DNA of 10,336 bases, taken from NCBI GenBank assembly GCA_032353305.1, contig JAUCNG010408693.1, positions 1-10,336 of the forward strand, written 5' to 3'. A program made the translations under genes and the position numbers. The stretch is from Cephalothrix spiralis. Its lineage: Eukaryota > Nemertea > Palaeonemertea > Archinemertea > Cephalotrichidae. Shown piece by piece: positions 1-6,800 of this stretch (its first letter is position 1; each line of letters begins with the position of its first letter). The notes under the pieces are model-generated. The model searched no databases, was not told the origin of the DNA, and was given only the letters and a program-made list of their open reading frames with translations.

Positions 1-768
1 ACTCTCACAAAAAACAAGCAAGCAACCGGGAAGCAGAACTCAACATGGAGGCATGACTAGGCAAGAAGTTCATCATCTCAGCTACCTTTGGACACGGTCG
101 TTTCGGGGCTTAAGGGTAGAACGACCTTTACTGTGTCTTTGCCCTATGATTTCGGCCTTCACTTGAAACTTCTTGAACTGCTAGTCAGCAACTTCTCAAT
201 GCAACCCATATGGCCGTCAAATCCATTTTAAAGAGATACACCCAGTTAGGCCAGGGTTGGTACGCAGCGCATTTCACTAGGAACGAGCGCTACTTCGATT
301 TGGAGCAACCGTGGTTGATGAAATTAACCCAGGTCTTCAGGACGGTACTCGCACTTGAAACTACAACCAAAATAGTTTTGGAATTGGTCTAAACATACCT
401 CAGATAATCAAAATGCATGATTAAAAACTTGCTTATTTTGGCAGACTTTGCATGTGATACAATAAATATCATAAAATTACTGAACTGAACCCCAATACAT
501 ATGTCCATGATTATTACGTACATGCAAAGGACCAGGGGTTCTATATTCCTATAAAAATATATATAGTGGCGAAAGAACTTTCAAATGCAAATTATTTGTC
601 GACTGGTCAGGGAGAATTTTTGTTACGATAAGGAAATTTTTTTTGTTTAGATAAGGAAATTGTAACTCTGAGCTCTGCGTGCCACGTTTTAAGGAGACCC
701 CCCCCCCTTTACCTTATTTAAATTTGTTGACCTATTTTGTAAGTAAAATTTGCGTTTTTTTGTTTTAG
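1..768 (+). other. Perlecan intron, 5' part cut by the window edge
   Basis: I see no exon here. Positions 1-400 are richer in GC than the following AT-rich intron and contain short open frames on the + strand, including a 60-codon one from 210, but no cysteine or domain pattern of perlecan and no recognisable protein family. It may be a decayed mobile-element fragment. A run of ten C bases lies at about 698-707. The intron ends in a T-rich tract and AG at 767-768. Confidence 0.5.
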
Positions 769-896
769 AACTGTCAACATAACACGTATGGTCCAAATTG
801 TGATAGATGTGCACCTGGTTACTATGGGGATGCAACACGTGGTACACCATACGACTGCAAACCCTGCGAATGTCCTCTTAGGGACCCACGAAATAA
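769..896 (+). CDS. HSPG2: Perlecan exon: end of one laminin-type EGF repeat and start of the next
   Basis: The acceptor is a T-rich tract ending in AG at 767-768 and the donor is a consensus GTAAGT at 897-902. The exon encodes 42 full codons plus two bases (phase 2). It opens [11 protein letters not shown] and continues with a [17 protein letters not shown] segment, which is the typical second half of a laminin-type EGF repeat in perlecan and laminins, with the conserved GYYGDAxxGTPYDC core. The CEC motif near the end begins the next repeat. A TAA follows in frame within the donor at 898-900, so the exon must splice there. The start phase is inferred as 0 from the conserved frame, because the preceding exon is outside the window. 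Confidence 0.87.
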
Positions 897-3800
897 GTAA
901 GTTACGTCTATAGCTGCATATAAGTTTTCGCATCCGCCCTATAGCATTCGACGCACTTCGGCAATTCCTTAAAGCGATTTCACAAATTTCAGAAAAAGAC
1001 TACGATGTTTCCCAAGAACTCCAAAAGTCGTTCACATAGTGAATTTCTCAGAGACTCCACTCCTATCATAGTCCTATGTTTGCCGGAAATACGCCGAATG
1101 CGCTCGGCTTTGTGTCCAGGATAACTTTTGAGCCAATGAACCCAACAAAAAAGTAAGAAAAAGTCGGATTTGAGAAAGGAAGGGTTTCCTTTTCAACGTT
1201 GATCGATATTCTGAAGTTCAGAAAAAATATCTTGAGGACCCATATACCATAAAAGTGGTCTGCTTCATGGTGCTCCGGTAGAACACCTACGGGCTCTGAT
1301 CTCTGACATGTGGAGCGAGCGTCCCACTTGAATTCAAAGGTGTAATCTCACTAAGTCGACAACCGAAAATTTACCCCCAACAAGAAATTGGCATATTGGA
1401 ATCTCCTCGACTGACAAAAAAAAAGTAATTGAAATTAAGATGACTTATATGAGGGGGTTGTATCTTTATGTCGGGGTCGTATCTTTATGTCTGTATCTGC
1501 GATCCGCTACTGAATTTTGCCATTGGCCGTATCCGCTAACCTTTTTGACGAGTTATCCGTATCCGCTAAATTTTAAGAGTATTGAGATACGTTATTCGTA
1601 TGCGCTAAAATTTAATAGTTGTGGATTTACGCTCATCATTTACTGTCATTAGGATCAGGGATAAATTTAAAAAAATTCCGACTTATATACTAATTGACAT
1701 GGGAAATCTTAGGGGTCTCAGGGTCGTTTGTCGACTTAGTAGGCTGTCGACTTAGTAAGCTGTCGACTTAGTGAGTCTAAACCAATTCGAATATGAACTT
1801 TTTTTTATTCCTGTACGTGAATTCATTTGTCTAGAAACCTTTATTTTGTTTAGTAAATAACTATTAACGAGGGTGCATCTAAATATCTTAGAATATGCTT
1901 AGATAATATTGCAAAAATAGAGTAATTCTTGTCCATTTTGGAATATACGTTAAAAATATCCGAAAATTGGTCTTAACTTTTTAATTTTCCATGGCTAACT
2001 TTTAGCTATTGGCTCCGACTTCTTAGAGGGCATTCGATTTATCACAATATTGGCGATAGCGAACGAAATTCTGATGCGGATTAAAAACGAACACTGCAAA
2101 AAAGTCACAATCGTACAAAAATTCGTTTCTGCTGCGGAATAAAATCAACATGCTCCCGACTAGGTTGACTTTTCTCCGCAGCAGGGAAATCATTAAACTA
2201 ATCCGATGCAAGAGTCATTTAATTGATGTTGACCTATTTTTAAGATGAGATATAGAGATGGAGAAAATAGCTATCATGATTTTAAACAAATTTTAACATT
2301 AATATGTATAATAATCTTTAATAAATACTACTATGTCTATAATTCGCTATAGCCTCATAATACATGTAATGTATTTTCAAATATAGCGAGGCCAGACCCC
2401 GAAAAGTGGGAACCAAAACTTCGGGCCAACTTTTTATATGTGCAAGTTTATCCAGAGAATTACCTCATTGTATGGTTTGCGTGTTTGCGCATGTTCTGAT
2501 GCGCTTATTCGGGTTTCCAAAAACTGCAAAAGATTGTCATATTTGGCCAAGGCCTTGGCCAATATTTGGCCTTGGCCATAAGATGATGGCTCTTAGGTAA
2601 TAGTCATAACTATAATTAAATTATTAAATTTGATTTGAATCTTAAAAATTATAAACATTATTCAGTATGGATTCATTTATAGTCTTTATAGTTGTAACCA
2701 TTTTACACGGAACTTGTTGTGTTTTTCATAGTTTTTACGCATAATAATGTGCAAACATGAAAATCGATGAAAGGGATGCGTGGATGCGCTTATTCGGGTT
2801 TCTAAAAACTGCGATTATTCGCATCTATTTTCATGCGTAAACACGAATCCTCTCATATTTGGCCAAATGATTATACGACACACTTCGATTCTAATTGATC
2901 AAGGTTATGAAAACACTTATAACACAATATTACTTCACGTCATCAAAGATGTGTTCGTTTTCGCCAGATAGCGGGATGGATTTTTAACAAATCGAATGCC
3001 CTCTTAGTTTGGACACTTAGTTAAATGTTTGACATATTTTTCAGCTTTTCGCCAACGTGCAGACTGGACCGTGATGGCCGAATGACATGTTCTCAATGTG
3101 CCGAGGGATATGAAGGAAGAAATTGTGAACGGTAGGATTTTACACTAATGCACCAGTCAATGAAATGCTCCGGGGGGAGGGGGCCGATAAATGTGAAAAT
3201 AGCGCTGCTAGGCATCGCAGGCGGGGACATTTTTTCAAGCGTTATCATTCGCTATGGATCGCCCATAGGGGTGGGGAATTTTAGATTATTACAGTTAAAA
3301 TCCGCTTGCAAATGGAACAAATGAGCAAAACACAGAAAATTTTTGAGGAAGAATAACTTTCAGCCTTATTTTGCTTTTTATAAAAAATGTTTTTTTCAGA
3401 TACTATATAAAATAAAAATTGCGCTTTGTAGCGCTATGTACTGCCACCCCCACCCGGGGATTTAGCGCTAAAGGAGTTCTGTGGATCGGGCGGACCAATT
3501 TCTAGCGCTAGGATCGCCTAATAGGCGTCGCTAAGCGTTGCTATTTTGACATTTCCCTCTTAATGTTAGGAAAATGTGACACTAATACCAGAATTTGTCG
3601 TACACCATCTACAATCATCTGTACTTGATAGAGCTCCAAATCTAACTGCCCTAGGAATATATTTATCAAATAATGCTCGACCTTCCGGTTCATCTGATTT
3701 TCCTTTTAGCGCATATGAAACACCCCGTCTTAACTGATATAAAACACTCGATTTAAAATAGTTAATAGTACCTATAAGAAAAGTTATAGCAATAGATTGG

Positions 3801-6800
3801 TCTTTAGCAAGAGCCCTCTGCTTACAGTATCTTATTTGAATGGTTGTGCAATTTTCTATTAATGCTGGGACATTCAGAGAATCCGACGTCGAATAGGCTT
3901 CCTTCAATTGAAAGTCTAATCCCGATGAATTCCGGACACTTAATGTAAATGTGTTATCAGCGACAAATTCCTGAAAAGAAATCAAACTGATCGTAAATTA
4001 TCAAGGTGACTACTGTTCTAATGTAACATGGAAATTCCATGAAAGTTTTTAGAATGACCCACAGGCCTATAAGGCATCATTTTCTAAAAAAACAAACTCA
4101 AGTGATAAAAATTAAAATCGCATTTAACGCATGATTTTGCTTTTTGATTTTAAAACTTTTGATTCACAACGATTAGTTATCAATAGTAGTGAGCCTCCAA
4201 TAATGTGCGCTCCGTTTGACCGTTTTAATCACGATTGGTGTGCCTCGGTGGCGAAGTGGTCAGAGCGCCGGGTTTTTAATCCAGGGGTCCCTGGACGACA
4301 CCACCTTCCATCGGGGAAACCTTAAGCAAGTTCCTCAGCGCACAGCCTCCTAGGTGGCTCGGTGAGTTAAAATACGTGGTGTGGGACGGGGTAAACCCGA
4401 CTCTATTCTGATATAGAAAATAGATACGGGATAACGCTACAGGCCTAATGGTAAATGCTCGGCAAGTGGACCATTGTCTCTATTCGAGCCAGTCATCTGA
4501 CGCCCTATATAGAAAAAGGTGGCCCATAAAAATTAAATCGAAATCAAACAAGAACACTTACCAGAATCTCTTCCTTGCTTCTTTTGGAATTTTTATCAGA
4601 AACTAGGAGTATCGCACTTCCATGGTCAAACATTACACAAAAGGTTGTACATGTACTTCCAAAGGAAAAATTGAAGAATTTGTTATTTTGAGGTATACTT
4701 TTTAGATTCGTAAGTAAAGTCTTAAAATACTGCTCATTACATTGTTCCAGATTTTGATAGTAATCGACCTTCCTTGCATAAAAATGTTTTTTGTTGATAT
4801 TAAAAATAACTGCGTAACCTTCCTTGTTATGTTGAAAAGTAAATAGAATATCTTCTCCTGCAAGTCGTCCTTTTTTAAAAATCTGGAATGATTCGCCCGG
4901 GGAAATGGTATTCGGGAATATATTATGAGATGACGTATCAATGCCAACCTTAACTATGTCATAACCAGTGTTGTTAACAATAGTTAAGTTGTTGTTCACC
5001 GTTGTCTGTAAAATTAAAAACATCATTAATACTTCGAAGTGTACATACTCACTATATGGTATCAGGACAAATACTACTTGTGATTGTCTCAGGGGCGAAT
5101 TATCTTTGGAAAAATTGTCTTGGGGCCAATTGTCTTAGGACAAATTGTCCTGGGCGAATTGTCTTGGGGCAAATTGTCCTTAAACCTCACTACATAGTGT
5201 TCAAAGATGGTATAAATCTTGCTGAGAATAAAAATTGTGCTTGGCTGAACATGCCCCCGGACACAACAATATCATAACTTTCATCTTGGTAGATTATTCG
5301 AACGTAGAATCACGGCACTTTTGTTTTTCATCAGTAAATTGGCGCTTTACGAAAAAGAAAGAATAAAGAAACTTGTCCAACTTCGTATTATAATAAGATA
5401 TGTTAGGGATATCGGAACATGTAGTAGTTCGATTTTTGCCAATCATTATGTTAGACATTGTGATTAAGTTCATATAGTCTTTAGAGAATATTTTTTAATC
5501 AAAACCAGTTGGAAAGGCCTCCTCATTTATAGATTTCGGGGGTGATCTTCATAAATTATGAAATATAACTGCCTGCATCTCAAGAAAATAGCCATTTTGG
5601 GATATACATTGCTCAAAAAACGCTTGGCCTCCTTGGGGCATCATCGTCCCCTAGAACTCCACCAGGGGCCATGATACGGCTCCTGACCTCCTCTTGTAGC
5701 GCCCTAACGGGCGGTGTCCAGGTTCCCTTGATCCCTCCCGTAAGGAGTGAGAAGGGGCGCTCGCACCTCCGGCGTTTTTGCAGCAGGTGATACCGCTGCA
5801 CTTTAAAGCTGACCTAAGTAATTACGTAACCATAAATGATGATGAATAATTTTAGCCTACCTTTATTCCTGTATTATCACTCTGGTCGGCCCCGTCCTCC
5901 GCTTTGCATTCCTCTTTGTAATGTGATAACAATAATTGCAATTTGCAGTCCTTCATCACATATTTTAATGATATGCCTTGATTTTGTAGACGTTTTTCTG
6001 TCCGTCCTTCAGCTTCCCAAGCATCGTTGCTCATGAGATTGAGATCTTCGGACGATACGCAAACTCTATTAACTGAAGAATCTGTCAATGTTACTGGCAT
6101 CCCCAATTCACTTAGCAAAGGATCTACCTCCTCCATAAGACAACATAGAAATTTCTTTTCATTTAAATTAAAATAGACAACCAGATGAAAATCTGTGCCT
6201 TGAATGCGATATGAGAAAATACTTTCTTCAGTTGCATTTTTGATATCACATGTCACATTAACTGTGTGACCGACTCTTATATTCATAGGAAGATCAAATT
6301 GAGCATACTCATCAGAAGAATTAGATGTGAAGTTTCTGAGAGGCTTTTTATAATCGTTAGTCAGACTGAATGAGAAGGTCTCCATCGCAACGCCAAGGCC
6401 CTGAAAAAGTATTAAGACAGTTCTTGAAACTTCATCAAAGAGTGACTGCAATACACGGTGTCCCCGAATGTTCGAAAACATGGTCCACGAATATTTGTCT
6501 ACAGGCCCTAGGCTACTCAAGAATGGTTTCAAAAAAATAATCGATTCTACAGATTTCGAGATATGCGCATGCGCAGTCGGGTTTTAGGGTTGCGCATGCG
6601 CAAATCAAAAAAAATAGCAGCGGATTCTGGTTAATACGTGGTGTGTTTCTATCTATGCACAATACACTTATATAGTCTAAAACAAGTCGTTATCGAGTTA
6701 TTTAGAGTCAAAATTGCCAAATTTGACGGTCGATTGGGCAATTTTGACTCTTAATAAATCGGTAACGGCTAATTTGTATTAGAGACAGATAAAAACATGC

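Larger units (their letters stand above)
1347..1775. mobile_element. Candidate 429-bp inverted-repeat element
   Basis: The ends CTCACTAAGTCGACA (1347-1361) and TGTCGACTTAGTGAG (1761-1775) are perfect 15-bp inverted repeats. At the right end the terminal motif is iterated three times with a 16-bp period. No transposase frame is visible, so it would be non-autonomous. I see no convincing target-site duplication, so the superfamily is open. Inside, about 1490-1620, the motif GTATCCGCTAA recurs in diverged form. Confidence 0.5.
2026..3003. mobile_element. Non-autonomous DNA transposon, PIF/Harbinger-like
   Basis: The termini GAGGGCATTCGATTT (2026-2040) and AAATCGAATGCCCTC (2989-3003) are perfect 15-bp inverted repeats, flanked on both sides by TTA (2023-2025 and 3004-3006). 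A TWA three-base target duplication is the hallmark of PIF/Harbinger transposons. Similarity continues patchily inward, with GCGATAGCGAACGAA on the left resembling the inverted CGCTATCTGGCGAAAACGAA on the right. There is no transposase frame. Inside are a 30-bp direct repeat (2498-2527 and 2783-2812) and a 20-bp perfect palindrome (2543-2562). Confidence 0.75.
897..3044 (+). other. Perlecan intron of 2148 bp filled by mobile elements
   Basis: The donor is GTAAGT at 897 and the acceptor TTTTTCAG ends at 3044. Positions 903-1346 hold nothing I recognise. From 1347 to 1775 there is a candidate inverted-repeat element with internal repeats, 1776-2022 is AT-rich and empty, and 2026-3003 is a PIF/Harbinger-like non-autonomous element that ends about 40 bp before the acceptor. 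No coding exon of either gene is visible. Confidence 0.6.
5006..5860 (-). other. Nested-gene intron 2, with minisatellite and GC-rich island
   Basis: This 855-bp phase-0 intron has donor GTAGGC and acceptor TTTTACAG. Near its 3' end lies a degenerate minisatellite (about 5082-5182), and near its 5' end a GC-rich block (5617-5805). Positions 5190-5610 are AT-rich with nothing recognised. Confidence 0.75.

Noticed and set aside
210-392. 60-codon + strand frame near the start of the window
   Set aside because: No domain, cysteine pattern or splice signals linking it to perlecan; probably a remnant of a repeat or chance.
718-933. 71-codon minus-strand frame
   Set aside because: It is the antisense shadow of the laminin EGF exon at 769-896.
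1729-1775. CRISPR-like array of three repeats
   Set aside because: The spacers are only 4 bp and the context is eukaryotic intron; it is a short tandem repeat at an element end.
4241-4330. Functional tRNA gene
   Set aside because: The A box and D arm look right, but the B box is degenerate and there is no matching 3' acceptor strand, so a SINE head is the better reading.
4702-4947. 81-codon minus-strand frame
   Set aside because: It is a shadow of exon 3 of the nested gene in another frame.
5002-5277. 91-codon + strand frame with repeated [13 protein letters not shown]-like residues
   Set aside because: It is a translation of the degenerate minisatellite and overlaps the antisense exon 3 end; not a gene.
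5852-6532. 226-codon minus-strand frame starting at an ATG at 6532
   Set aside because: The first 44 codons run through an intron and into the foldback element. The good acceptor at 6402-6401 and the phase-0 join from exon 1 support a start of exon 2 at 6400.
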